DNA of 64,000 nt from Chlorokybus atmophyticus (Eukaryota > Streptophyta > Chlorokybophyceae > Chlorokybales > Chlorokybaceae): positions 260,838 through 324,837 of the forward strand of contig RHPI01000671.1 in the NCBI GenBank assembly GCA_009103225.1, given 5' to 3'. Of the stretch, positions 22,530 to 35,572 are shown one piece after another. The notes under the pieces were generated by a model. The model had not been told where the DNA came from and searched no databases. It saw nothing but the letters and a program-made list of their open reading frames with translations. The translations under genes and the position numbers were made by a program. Position 1 is the first letter of the stretch. Each line of letters starts with the position of its first letter.

Positions 22530-24456
22530 ATGGCTGCAGGCTGCAGGCGCTGGGTCTCTTCCTCCCTGCGTGTCGCCTTGCTCAGCTTGCTGCTGGCTGT
22601 TGTTGGCTCGGCGCTTCTGCTCGGACCGATCGCCGCATTGCTGCTTCAGCATGTCTCACGGTACATATTGGTGGTGGTTGAATGTTATTGCTCAGTCAGC
22701 ATGCGCTGCTTGGCCTCATGCATGCATGCATTCTGTGCTGGTCAGCTTAAGCTACTTCGCACATGAGCTCAAATCATCATGCCCATGCTTGCAGGCATTA
22801 CCCTTACACAACTACACCTGAGAGAGAGGGTCTTTTCCGCTACAATGAAGTAGTCGTTCCTAGCTCTGATTACAGCCGCAACCGCAACATCTCTCTGGCC
22901 GGTCTGTTCTTCCCTCAGCAGCAGGTATGCCTTGCAAAGATCTGTTCTTCCCTCAACCAGCATGCAGTAAGTGCAACATTGTATGGCACATTGCACTTAT
23001 CAAAAAGTTACCACGGAGCAAGCTGGCAAACTAGATTCTGGTGTTTCCCAGCTAAATGGCCCGTGCGTGCTATGCGTTCATGGCCACGGGGCAAACATGC
23101 TGCGAGTCTACGGCTCCCCAGAGGATCCGGAGGAGTCCATCCTCACAAAGGCGGTTGCACCACTGTATGCTGCAGGCTTCACGGTACGGCATTACTTTGC
23201 TTATTGTTCACATGCAGTTCCGGCCTATATGCTCATCCCTTGGGCCGCATTGGCCCCTTTGTTTCTACTTTATGACTGGTGCATTGTGACATCAACAGCT
23301 GCCGTAGCATGCTTGCCTATTACATGAAAACATTTGTGCATGTCTTCTCGTGTCTTCAATTCGCAGATAGGTGAGTTTGCGTGCAGGTGTTGGCAATCGA
23401 TCTGCGCAACCACGGCAACAGCGATGATGCGAAGCCCGTGACGCTCGGCGTGAAGGAATCTCACGATGTGGCGGCCGGCGTGCGCTGGCTGGCAAACCAG
23501 AGCGTCTGCGATCCCAACCGCCTCGGCCTCTGGTATGTGCTCGACGCGAGTGTCACGCTTTCTCAATCACGTCTCCAGCGGTACCACTATTGGCGTCATG
23601 CAGATCAACACTCTCAGGGGTGAGAGCATGGGCGGCGCCACGGTGCTGGTGGCGGCGGCCGGACCCGCGCGAGGACAGGTGCGTGCCGTCGCTTCGGAGG
23701 CCGCATTTGTCAGCTTCAGAAGCGTCATCGGCTCGTGGCTGCGCGACAAGCTGCCCGTGCCGGACTTCCTCGTCAACTACCTTATCTGGTGGTGCGAGGT
23801 CAGTTTTGCTAGTCGCATACACAACTCAGCAGCAGGTAGTATGTGTTCTCTGTTGTTGCCTCATACGTCTTGTGTGTACTTGTGAGCAGGCGCTGGCTGC
23901 TCCGGGAGTGGTACAGCTGAACGTTGCTGATGTGGCGCGCACCATCCCACCTTCCACTGCTCTGTTCATTGCGCACGGGGAAGCAGACAGCTTGGTAAGC
24001 ACAGGTTTAAGTGGAAGTTTGGTCATCAGTTGCACAGCAACGTCGCAAGTGGTGCCACTCTGGAGAAATCATACATGCATGCAAGCATGCCAATGTCCAA
24101 TCGTATCCACTGCAGCATGCAGTCATTTGCAGCTCATATGGCATTCTCTCAAACAAGAAGTCTGAGCAGCTCCTAGTGACTTGGTGTCATCAGTTGTTGA
24201 CAGAGGCTGATTGTGTCACAAGTCCTCATGCATTTTGTCATGTGCGCAGGTGGAGTATCAACATGGCGTCACAATCTATGATGCCGCAAAACGCCGCAGC
24301 AATGCTTGCTGGTCCGAGAGCGGCGAGCCTCTCAGCGCCAACATCTGTGCTGCCGCAGAAGCGGAGTTTTTCTCCCACAGCGGCGGCCACGTGCGCGCAT
24401 ATCAACACCCTCAGTACCATGCGCGGCTCGTTGCGTTCTTCAAGAGTCACTTGTGA
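22530..24456 (+). CDS. Membrane-anchored alpha/beta hydrolase (ABHD13/17-like)
   Basis: Seven exons: 22530-22660, 22795-22924, 23052-23183, 23387-23532, 23618-23798, 23890-23994, 24250-24456; 343 aa. A Leu/Ala/Val-rich segment at residues ~14-40 is a signal anchor. The hydrolase fold follows: strand and oxyanion region VLCVHGHGANM, VLAIDLRNHGNSDD, nucleophile elbow WGESMGGATVL (Ser), acid region FIAHGEADSL (Asp), and the final His in FFSHSGGHVRAY. This is the Ser-Asp-His order of BEM46/ABHD13- and ABHD17-type enzymes; ABHD17 members remove palmitate from proteins, but the substrate here cannot be read from sequence. Exon 3's acceptor (TTTCCCAG at 23051) was chosen for its pyrimidine tract and phase; a weaker in-frame acceptor at 23018 would add 11 residues. 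Confidence 0.9.
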
Positions 24457-26176
24457 AGACCAAGCAGCTGTGTCGAACATGGGTAGGTACTTGGTAAGTA
24501 AGAGTCTTTGCTTATACAGTGTATGAGTTACATAGTATGCACATGGGCACACCAATTGGGCATGTGACATCATCGTGGCATTGTATTGTGCTTGGTGAAG
24601 TGGCACGCTCTAATGTGGCTGATCGCCAATCACATGAGAATTGAGTACATTGTCAGGCTGCGGTGGCTTTATACCTGCGTGATCTGTAGCAGCAGTTGAC
24701 GCGCAAGCACTAATTGTAGCGCAAGTGTAGTGCTGCCCATGCCTTTGTATGAAGTTGAAGAATATGTTCGTGATGGTGTGGGCGTGTATGCTGTGAATGA
24801 GGCGTTGCATTCACACCACCGTTCAGGATTAACTGCCTCTCACTGAACTTGGCCTCACTGCTGGAGTTTGCAGATTGTGTGCAGCTTGCCTGGGGTCAAT
24901 GATTTTTGCGGTTGATCCTGTGCGGTGTTTGGGGAGAAAAAATGCACAGGTGCTACACTCTTGGGATGAAGCTGCGACAAAATTGTTGCACCCTTTACGA
25001 AGCACAGCTGTACTGTCAGCAAGCATTCATGCATCAGTATTGTACATACGCGTGCACATGCACACAACAGACGCATTTCATGCGCACTAAGCGCCAGACA
25101 TTTCGCTTGCTTGGTGCCTGGTCGCATGCATAGCTGCACATTGCATTGTGTATGGTATCATAGTACATGCATATGTATACAACAGATAGTATGCAGGGAT
25201 TGTGGCATGCTTATGTATAACACTGTTTGGCCAGGCTTGGATGGATGAACTAATGGTAGGCTGTTGCACTTTGCAACTAGTACACACAATGCGCCACGTT
25301 ATTGCTCATGCATGATGTCATGCACTGCATGTAAGTCTAGCCGCAGCACGCTGCAGGCAATCCTCACATACACTCAACCACCGGGCTATACTACTACATG
25401 TAAGCTACCACCTATGCTGCGCGCTGTGACACTGCAGGTTGCCAGACCTAGTGGATGGTTGCAAGTACGCGAATCCGTGTGTCACCCAGCGTTGCTGGAA
25501 GCCACCACCTCACACTACACTAAGTGCTCCTATGTGCTGTGCAATGCAATGATGGGTGAAGCAGCAGCGGCAGTCACCAACCTGAGCACACACAGGTCGC
25601 CACGGTTAGCCTGAGAGCATGTACATGGGTGCAAGGCGTTGAACAGCTATGGCTGCACTGTATAGGGTATGTGAAGTGCTGTGTGAGACACACGCAGTGT
25701 GCGTGGGTGCTACCTGCATCTCTCTGTTTTGCTCTCTCCCTCCTTCTCGCTGTCGATCTTACCAAACAGACTGCTACCACAGCTACCACTGCGTCAATGA
25801 CAGCTGATCACTGGCGCAGTGGTAGCAGTGTTTGGTGAGAATTCCCTACCTTGCGATCAGATATACTACAAAAGCAGAGCATCGAATGGAGTACTTGAAC
25901 AACTGCGCATGTCATTGCTTTTTGCTCTAAGCAAAGAGCAATGACATGCTGCTGAGTGCAACATATTGAGTAGTAGCTTAATTGCTCCTTGCAGACTACC
26001 AAGTAATGCGCTTCTGCCTGTATGTCAACACATTCAGCGCATACATGGAGGAAGTTGACACATTTAGTTGCCGAGTGACAAAACCGTATGCAAGGCATAC
26101 ACGATTAACAGCGCAAGAGCAGCGAATTCCCAACAACAAAAACCAAACCGCGAGCTTTCAGAGTTAACAAGAGTTT
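24457..26176. other. Convergent intergenic interval
   Basis: Between the hydrolase (+) and NAC-alpha (-). Contains many TGCATG-type words and a near-perfect 19-bp hairpin at 25907-25949. No supported gene. Confidence 0.5.
25907..25949. repeat. 19-bp inverted repeat with 5-base loop
   Basis: Arms 25907-25925 and 25931-25949 (GCATGTCATTGCT... and its complement) match with one mismatch around the loop TCTAA. Could be a terminator-like hairpin, small-RNA precursor or a MITE remnant. Confidence 0.7.
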
Positions 26177-27740
<1,564 letters not shown>

Positions 27741-27785
27741 GGTGGCCTACTCCAGCGGCGGCAAGGAGTGTCAGCTTCCCTAAAA

Positions 27786-28123
27786 ATGTATAGTCCTTTT
27801 CCGCCGACAAACACGCCGCCTCCTCCGCCTGCACCTCCGCCTCCTTCGCCGCCGCCGGGGTTTGCTGCCAGCCCTGTCTCCAACACCCGGCCTGTACGCC
27901 GCCGCCTACAAGTGGTGACTGAGGGGTAACCCGTGAGACATGGATTGATTACTTGCGGCTTGTTTTTGTGCCTCTACTGGGGATTACAGGTACTTTAGGA
28001 TGAAGCCATATTGTGATCAAAGTGTGGTGTCACAGGGAGTAGAGGTCGAGCGCCATTTCCTGCGGCACAGCTCAAGCCGTCAGATGGTGCGAGCGTCGCG
28101 CCGATGGACAGCAGCCTGTCATG
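27786..28123 (+). CDS. Possible proline-rich hypothetical protein, partial
   Basis: Weak candidate. Exon 27786-27925 encodes a short PPPPPAPPPPSPPPG run then PVSNTRPVRRRLQ; a phase-compatible exon 27990-28123 follows (GYFRMKPYCDQSVVSQGVE ... WTAACH) and ends at a GTGAGC donor. No downstream exon could be placed before the retroelement at 28776, which may have cut the gene. The start codon would lie only 45 bp from the divergent NAC-alpha start, which argues against it. Confidence 0.25.
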
Positions 28124-28140
28124 GTGAGCGATGGGGGTCT

Positions 28141-28180
28141 CTCTATGCATTCCCACTTCCGACAGTGGGAATGCATAGAG
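28141..28180. repeat. Perfect 17-bp hairpin
   Basis: Arms 28141-28157 and 28164-28180 (CTCTATGCATTCCCACT and its exact complement) around the six-base loop TCCGAC. Confidence 0.85.
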
Positions 28181-28775
28181 CGATAAACATGGTTCAAGGG
28201 TATTTGGGCAAGAAAAGACTATTCACGTGTTCAATGCAATTACTGTTGCGGATCACACACCTTTCGGTCCTCAAGTGCACAGTGTATGCGTACGTCGCTT
28301 ATCAAATAACGATTGCACAACCAATAGATGGACAAAAGTGTTGAGAATGTAGTGTAAGACGAGAAATTATAATGCATTCCACACATAATATGCGTAAATG
28401 CTTCACGTTGGGGTGGCGCCATCATTACGGGCAATTGCGCAGCATTACAAGAAAGTCAAGTAAGATGTTTACATTGTTGTCCTAATACAATGCTTTAATC
28501 AATACCCTACATAACGGTCAGTTCGTATGTAACTATGCAACACAACATGCATGCCGTAAATCACATCATCTTGAAACATGTATCTTATTTACGAAACAAA
28601 GCGGGGGCTACTTGTCACGGTGATGACCTTCCGCACGCACCTCTCCCTCGCACCCCTTATGCACTCCCGCCAGCATCAGGATCGGTCAAACCGATTCACA
28701 ATGCGTTAGACAGCGTAACAAGACCCATGCACACCTCTTACAGTGTTAGAATTGAGACGCCGTAGTAGTGGCGGC

Positions 28776-29276
28776 GCCCAACATCGACAGTTTCCGTAAG
28801 CAAACTTCAAGGAATTAATTGGTAGTAAGCTGCAAGTAAGAGGACTGGCGCGCAAGCAACGGCGTTCATCCTAAAACTTTTGAAAGTCACAACTGGTCGC
28901 GGCGAAGCGCGGGCATGCACGCTGCCTTGTGTAAAAGTTGAACTTGCAAGAGCTGTGGCCCGAATCCTTGATGTATACCTTTTTCTTGATGTTGCCTTGC
29001 CATTTGGTCTATCGATGTGCTCTTGCATTTCTGTATATACCTCTTGGCGTGGCCACCATTCCGTTCCCTGCGGACAGCATCACCTCTTGCCTAACACGGT
29101 TGTTTGCATGCCTTGCACAGCCACAACCATGCTTGTTGGCATCCACTAGCTTGATGTTGAGTGAGTGCTTACCTTACGTAAACTCGCGTTACTTAGCAAA
29201 CTTGACCACACACAAAGACAATCGCATGACTGTTGTGCGCTTGTCCACATGCATCCTTAATTATGAAGCTTGTTGA
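28776..29276 (+). repeat. Left direct repeat (putative 5' LTR)
   Basis: Shares ordered blocks with 35067-35572: GCAAGTAAGAGGACTGGCG, AAAAGTTGAACTTG, AGAGCTGTGGCCCGAAT, CCTCTTGGCGTGGCCACC and CATGCCTTGCACAGCCACAA. Several small indels and substitutions indicate an old insertion. Confidence 0.75.
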
Positions 29277-29510
29277 CTTGCAACTTACTCCACAGCACTT
29301 AGTCATCACTTAAGGTGTTTGTGTTTGTTTTGCCTTGTTCGTGTTCATTGCGTGCGTGTGCATGCGTCTTAGGAGTCACGTCCTCAGCTGGGGAACCCGG
29401 CAAGCAAGAACATCCAAAGGGTGGAGTCGAGCTGATCTTGCTACCACCAGTTAGCAGACTTCACTCCAATTGCCTTCTTTGCCAGACGAGGATGTGGGTG
29501 CAGTATCGGC

Positions 29511-29548
29511 GCCATAGCCTCTAGGCTATGGCAGCAAAGTTGCTGCCA
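29511..29548. repeat. Nested palindromes next to the left repeat
   Basis: GCCATAGCC/GGCTATGGC (29511-29519, 29524-29532) overlaps a second stem ATGGCAGCAA...TTGCTGCCAT, giving two alternative hairpins in the presumed leader of the element. Confidence 0.6.
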
Positions 29549-29758
29549 TAAGGGGAGCCTCATATACATATGTCCCATATTATATATGTTACACTGGGTG
29601 ACTACCACCCACCCACCACTGCAAGCGGCCTACCTTCTTCTCACAGCAACCTCAGCTTCAATGAAAAAGGCATTGCTGCCACCAGCGGCAATTAAGGTCG
29701 CAATGGAAGCAGTGGCATCAGAAGGAAGCTTGTCTTCACCGGCACCGCTGGCTCAATC

Positions 29759-30271
29759 TTGTTGAAGGACTGGCTTAGCCGTTCCAACTCCATCGTCCTT
29801 ACGATAAAGATACAATCAAGGGACAGCTGGGATGACAAGCAGAAGTTTACCCTTGCTGCTGATTATCTTGATGACGTCGCTATAGCCGTGTGGCACGAGG
29901 TAGCAGCAGCTGCGCACGACCTTCTCGAGGACGAGGTACTCCTTCGTTCTGGATCTGCTATGGTCCCTACAATATCAGCAGAGAGGTTGGGTGCCCCAAG
30001 CGCGCCACTTCGAGTCGCCTTGCGCATTGCAGAGGAATCCCCATCTGCCCGCACAGAGGTGATCGACATCAGCAGCAGTGTGTCGGGCACCACCGCCACC
30101 ACCACATCTTTTGTGCCGCCGGACATGCGGGAAGCCGAGACCGGTGAGGCATACAGCCGGCGATCCAATGAAGCCGTCACAGCCTACGCCCTCACCTTGG
30201 CCGCAGCCCCTCTTGCGGCAATTCCTCCCTCGGCTCGTTGGTTGCTAGCTGAGGAGTGCCCCGACCTCTAG
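29759..30271 (+). pseudogene. Gag-like fragment of the retroelement
   Basis: A 170-codon frame with a charged helical N-terminal part (DWLSRSNSIVLTIKIQSRD, DDKQKFTLAADYLDDVAIAVW) and a low-complexity Ala/Ser/Thr/Pro tail. Its position after the left repeat and before the CCHC-like motif suggests a gag remnant. The stop at 30269-30271 and many stops beyond show it is not an intact polyprotein. Confidence 0.35.
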
Positions 30272-30736
30272 CTTCATCAATTTAACAATGAGCAGACTTG
30301 GTTTCATAATTGAACCAACGCTTCCCGGCCTACACGGCTGAGCAGGCGCAGGAGCTCATCATGCTCAGAAGCTCAAGGGGGAACACATGTGCAATTCTAC
30401 GAGCGCGTTGTTGACCTGGTTGTGGACACCACTCTTAATAGATCCACCTGGTCAACCCATACCACCTCGCTCGAGATTACGTGGAGAACCTTTACCCATT
30501 GCTTCTTAAATACGTAAAGGCTTAGTTCAACGTGTTTCCAATTACACCATGTGGCGGGCATACACCATCGCGGTGTATGCCCGCAGAGATACCTTGTGCA
30601 GGAACATGCAGCTTTGGAAATCAGCGGCCTGGCACATCGCAGCAGTGGCCGTGCTTCAGCCTCGACCTCTGCACAGCCCAAGCACACACGCGCTGCTCAC
30701 GCGGTCGTGCGAGTGGAGGACAGTTCCCTCCAAACC

Positions 30737-30799
30737 TGCCACAGGTGCGGCACGGAGGGGCACTTCATATACATATATACACATATATATATGTATATG
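30737..30799 (+). pseudogene. Zinc-knuckle remnant interrupted by a TA-rich microsatellite
   Basis: The frame reads TCHRCGTEGHF (CX2CX4H), the first three ligands of a retroviral-type CCHC knuckle. The expected fourth ligand is replaced by an (AT/AC)n run, ATATACATATATACACATAT and onward, at about 30768-30799. Expansion of the repeat appears to have destroyed the motif. Confidence 0.45.
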
Positions 30800-33700
30800 A
30801 GCATGCCCGATGCCACGCACTGATGCCCTTTTCAACCACTGCGTGCATGGAGGGGCATCTCGATATTGTGTGCTACACGCTGCATCCGGAGCTGAGGGAA
30901 GCTTTGAAGACACAAACCTCTCCAGGTGGTGCCGACAATAAACACAAATGAAAACAAATTAAAACAACAACAACAGTGACAAGTGGAAAGGCAAAGGCAA
31001 AGCTGGCCTTGCCAACAGCAGCAAAGCCGGGGGAAAGCATCAAGCCAAGGTTGCCTCCGTCATACGAGGCACTACTAGCCTTTAAGGCGAGCACGCGGAG
31101 CTGCTCGCAAAAATTGAGGATTTGCGCAGTCGAAGGGATGAGTCGGAAGAATTCCTCAACTGCGACCAGTACGCCACTTGCACTGCCACCACTTCACGCG
31201 AATTTTGGCTGCAAAACGCCTTTCCCCTCCTCGCTCCCCTCCTTGCTCACCACCTCACCCACCTCCAAGCCGGTCTCCTTCTCCACCTTCGCACCGGCCA
31301 CGCGTTAATCCACCAACAGCTGGAGCCGCACCAGTACCCACACCGGAACAAGTGCATGAGCAACGACAAAACTGTTTAGCGTGAAGCCATGCTCGCTATC
31401 CGTTCGCTACCGGCCCCTGCAGCCGCACCTCCAGACTTACAGGAGCTTTGTCAAGCCGCATGGCGCGACGCCATGCAAGCCATTCGGCATCAACCACGCA
31501 GGTTGCCTCCTGTGCCTCCCTTCAGCACGGACTTTCTGGACATCGTGGAAGGGCACCTACAACAGTGGGGCCAGTTGCAGACGCAATGGCGTAACTCGGT
31601 CAGGAGCTGCAACCCACATTGAGACTTGCCGGATGATAATGAGCAACTGTACAATTGGAGCCATGAGTTGCCAAAAAGTTGGGTTTTACTTACTGCCCTG
31701 CACCCCTTGCCCATGGTAATGAGGTGGCCATTGCCACCTAGATGAACAGAGTGTGAAAAATTTGCAGACGGTAATCAACAACCGGTATTACCGCACCAGG
31801 TTCAAGGACCCTTATAGATCTTGAAGACGACTTGGCTCGGGCACTGGAACACCTACCATCTTTCACTGTAGCCAATGCTTACGTCTGGGTGCTCAACCTC
31901 GCTGGTCACGCCTACTTCATTTCTCAAGACGCACAGCACAATTCTTGAGCATCAACTAAGTGCATATGGTCGTCTGCAGCTGATATTGGCGAACCACCTG
32001 GCTAGCATAGGCAATACAGCTCCATTGCAGCCCCTTCACCCGCCGCAGATGGCAGACCTCCTACTCACATCAGATGAGTCAGCCATGTATCAGCAAAGGA
32101 GTAACAAGATCGGTAAAGTTGAAGCTCTTCGTCATGTGCGTGAGGAAGATCAACACCAGGCAAACGCTGCTATGTGGGCGGGGGTGACCCCACCGGACGC
32201 TAAGGCATTAAACCGTGGGTTTGAAAAGCAATTGCACTATTGTATTTGCGACACTCTGTGACCCTTGGTTTGGCCAACCCTTAATAATGTTGAGCGCATG
32301 GCGCAGCAGGTGTTAGCCACGTTGCAAGCCGACCCAATCCTGAGCGTGTACAGGGATCACATCCTGCCAGAGGAAGAGATGCGCAGTTTTGAGCACGCCA
32401 CCACGGTACGCGTGTGCGAGCTGTCGAACGCAGTGCACCTCGTCACAGCTGGCCAAGCACTATCCGTGCAACAGATACATGTAAGTGTACACTTGAATAG
32501 CCCCTTGGACTTGAGCGATCGGGTCATCTATTAGGTGCTTGACGGCTTGTGGATGCGCTCAGATCGTGATTACGAGCTACTCAATGAGCTGTCGGCATTG
32601 ACGGAGCATTGGCTCATTGTATTGGGCACGCGGCCTCACAAGTACCATCCTTGCTCCCCCAACCCTCCGCAACTGGTGGTTGATTTCAAAGCGCCCGCTT
32701 TGCTGCACCACACCATAGCGTAGTTTGAGGAACATGCACGTGTTAGCATTCGCCATGGACTACATCAGCCGGCATCCAATGCCTTCACCTCCACCACCGC
32801 CAACTCCATTGGTCGACACCAGCAGGGGCCAATATCTTGCAACAACTACTCCTGATCGGCGATGCACCCGCCACCTTGTAACAGTTGCAAATGTATACGA
32901 GAAAGTCCGCGCAACATCAAGCTGCGCAAGATAACATTGGCGTTGACTTCCGCGGGCGCAATGCGCGAGTGCGCACGCTTGTGCACGTCACTACAGCTAC
33001 ATTGCCTCAGCCAGCTTCAAGCCGGTGCAAATGAGAGATTTGAAGGAGAAACAAAGTATCTGGCTCCAGCGGACCCCAATATTGCATCCTTCTTAAGGTC
33101 GCCACGCCGACCGTACGAGCAGCAGGTGCACCAAGACATGCCGCTGTCTATTGCCAGAGCTGCACAGACACGCCACACCACTGTGGGCTTCCTGCCACGT
33201 CGCCTTGCTTTTGGGGAATCGTGTACCCTTGAAGAAGAGGATTTGCACTCAGCCTTGGTGCTTGCCACCAATGCCGCGCTGAGCCAGCGAGTCACAAGAA
33301 TATAACACTTTATAGTTGGCGTCGCAGTTGCAAACCCTGTATCATGATGTGCGTAACTGGTTGCAGCTGCAAGAACCTCCTAACTCCAAAGGGTGTTGAG
33401 ATGCAAACTTCCTAGGCGTAGACACATAACACAACAACCTCAAACCGCCTGTGCAAGCAGAAAGGACCAGTTCAAACCACGCCCAGGCCAAGGCTTCCGC
33501 CGCCACCAGACTCAAGCACAAGCAAAGTGAACCATGTTTGACGTGTGTGGGCGTCCCCTTGTACTTAATAATGGTAAACGTTATAAGGACTTGTTATACA
33601 AGCTCAAAGTAGTATACAAGGCGGGTCTGATTAGCATAAGACTCAAAAACAACCATAAACGGTATAAACTGTTAGGACTAACAGTTCCCAACGACAGCTG

Positions 33701-35066
33701 GAGTCCAAGGACCAAGGACGAAAGTCATGAGTACTTAGCTAGACTAAGCTGCCTGAAGTTTAAACCAGGTCATAAGTTCTAATCGAGGGAGCTCTACATG
33801 CTTCCGACATGCCAATTGCTACAAGGTGCAGACGCACAAAATTCGGCTCTTGAAGAGCTGCTGGTTTACTGCAACGCTAATGGCTGCACGACACACTCCA
33901 TGCCCGAGTTGAGGGGAGTATGCCATACCCGGTATGGGGCTGCTTAACACGGGGCCCGCCAGGCAAAAGAATTTCCGCCTGATCCACTGCCTCGCCCGTA
34001 CAGAACACTCTGCCAGCGGCATTGCTGCATGACACTCCTCCTTCTCCTAGCCAACCAGGTGGCTCAGAGGGTGCTTACACCGAGGGCATGACACATCTTT
34101 GCAAATCACACGTCGCGAGGGACTATGGAATACCCTTCGAGTTCTTGGACGTGGCATGCCTGCCTCTCAGCTGCAGCTCCTCAATGTATGGCTCATCACA
34201 TCAGAGCCAGACAACACCCTTTATCCCGACCTCTTCATCAGACCGGCGGCGTGGTTGGACTTTGTCACAATTAAACTCCCTCATCTCATCAGCAGGGCAG
34301 TCGATTATTGGATTCAGTTCCCTTAAGCTCCTTTGATGTCAAATTTAACACGGTCGTTATCAAGTACACAGTAGCTCGGCTACAACGACGGCCTTCCACA
34401 CTAGCAGGATGAGCGTGACGCAGAGTATTTAACCGCGCTGCTGGCGATTACGAGAATGATTCAAAGACGCGCGAGCTACACCAACAATTAGCGCATCAAG
34501 TGCGGGAAGGCACTGAAATCCTGCTAGTCACCTTATAAATGGCGACCGTCAAGGCCAGCATTGGGAGCAAGCCATCATTGCTAAAGCTCTCCGCTTAGCT
34601 TTGGCCGCCGCCGCTGCGTACGCATCTCATAGTGGCCCACCTGCTGCCCCACTTGGCGACTCGCCAGCAAGTTGAATTTGCCTGCCCCATTCTTTGCTCC
34701 ATCCACGCCGGTACATTGGTCACCCTCACCGGGTGACAAACCCAAACCCGCTGCCGATCCACCCACGCCTGCAAATCAATCCCCCTCAATGGGTGGCTCT
34801 TCGTCGGGTGGATCACCTCTCACTGTCATTATCTCTCTCGGAAGAGCAACCAGCATCACTCGGCACAGATTACGACCCAGATCCGCACAGGTTGTATACA
34901 ATAAAGCTCTGCCCAAGAACCGTACTCTTGTCGGAGCTCCAGCTTCACCCCGTTGGAATTTTTCCGGCCCACGCCATACGTTGGATCGGCTTGAGGTCCG
35001 TCCCAACATATGCAGGGTTAACAGCTGGCGGGGCCATGTCCAATTTGCGTACCACAACTGGCTTCC

Positions 35067-35572
35067 GCGCCACATCTGCGACAGCTTCCTTAAGCAAACC
35101 CCAAGGAAACGGTTAGTAGTAAGTTGCAAGTAAGAGGACTGGCGCAGAAGCGGCGGCATTCCTTCCAAAACTTTCAAAAGTCACCATCAGTTAAGGTAAA
35201 CCGCGTGCATGCACGCTGTCTTGTGCAAAAGTTGAACTTGTAAGAGCTGTGGCCCGAATTCCGTTGCAAAAAACCTTTTCCTGCTGTTGCCTTGCCCTTG
35301 GGTACTTTGGCTACTCTTGCATTTTCGTGTTAACCTCTTGGCGTGGCCACCGCCCCGTTGCCTGCAAACCGCATCACCTCCCGCCTAACACGGTACTTTG
35401 CATGCCTTGCACAGCCACAACCACTGTTGCTGTTGGCATCCACTAGCTTCCTGTTGAGTGAGTGCTTGCATTACGTAAACTCGCATTCCTTAGGAACCTT
35501 GAACCACACACAAACACACTTGCATGACTGCTGTGCACTTGTTCATGCATCCTTAGTTAAGGAGCTTGTTGA
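35067..35572 (+). repeat. Right direct repeat (putative 3' LTR)
   Basis: Partner of 28776-29276; see that entry for the shared blocks. It is followed by TTTGTTTTTCCCGTACC and AT-rich DNA. Confidence 0.75.

Larger units (their letters stand above)
28776..35572 (+). mobile_element. Decayed LTR-retrotransposon-like element
   Basis: Two direct repeats of about 500 bp (28776-29276 and 35067-35572), alike at roughly four positions in five by eye, flank 5.8 kb. The interior has no long intact ORF but several medium plus-strand frames that look like broken coding: 29759-30271 (170 aa, WDDKQKFTLAADYLDDVAIAVW, reminiscent of a gag matrix/capsid region), a CCHC-like start (CHRCGTEGH) at 30737, and frames at 31875-32723, 32862-33305 and 34099-34326. 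I could not recognise integrase, protease or RT motifs inside, and no clear TG...CA ends or target-site duplication, so the class is unproven. Alternative: a duplicated segment of another repeat family. Confidence 0.6.
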
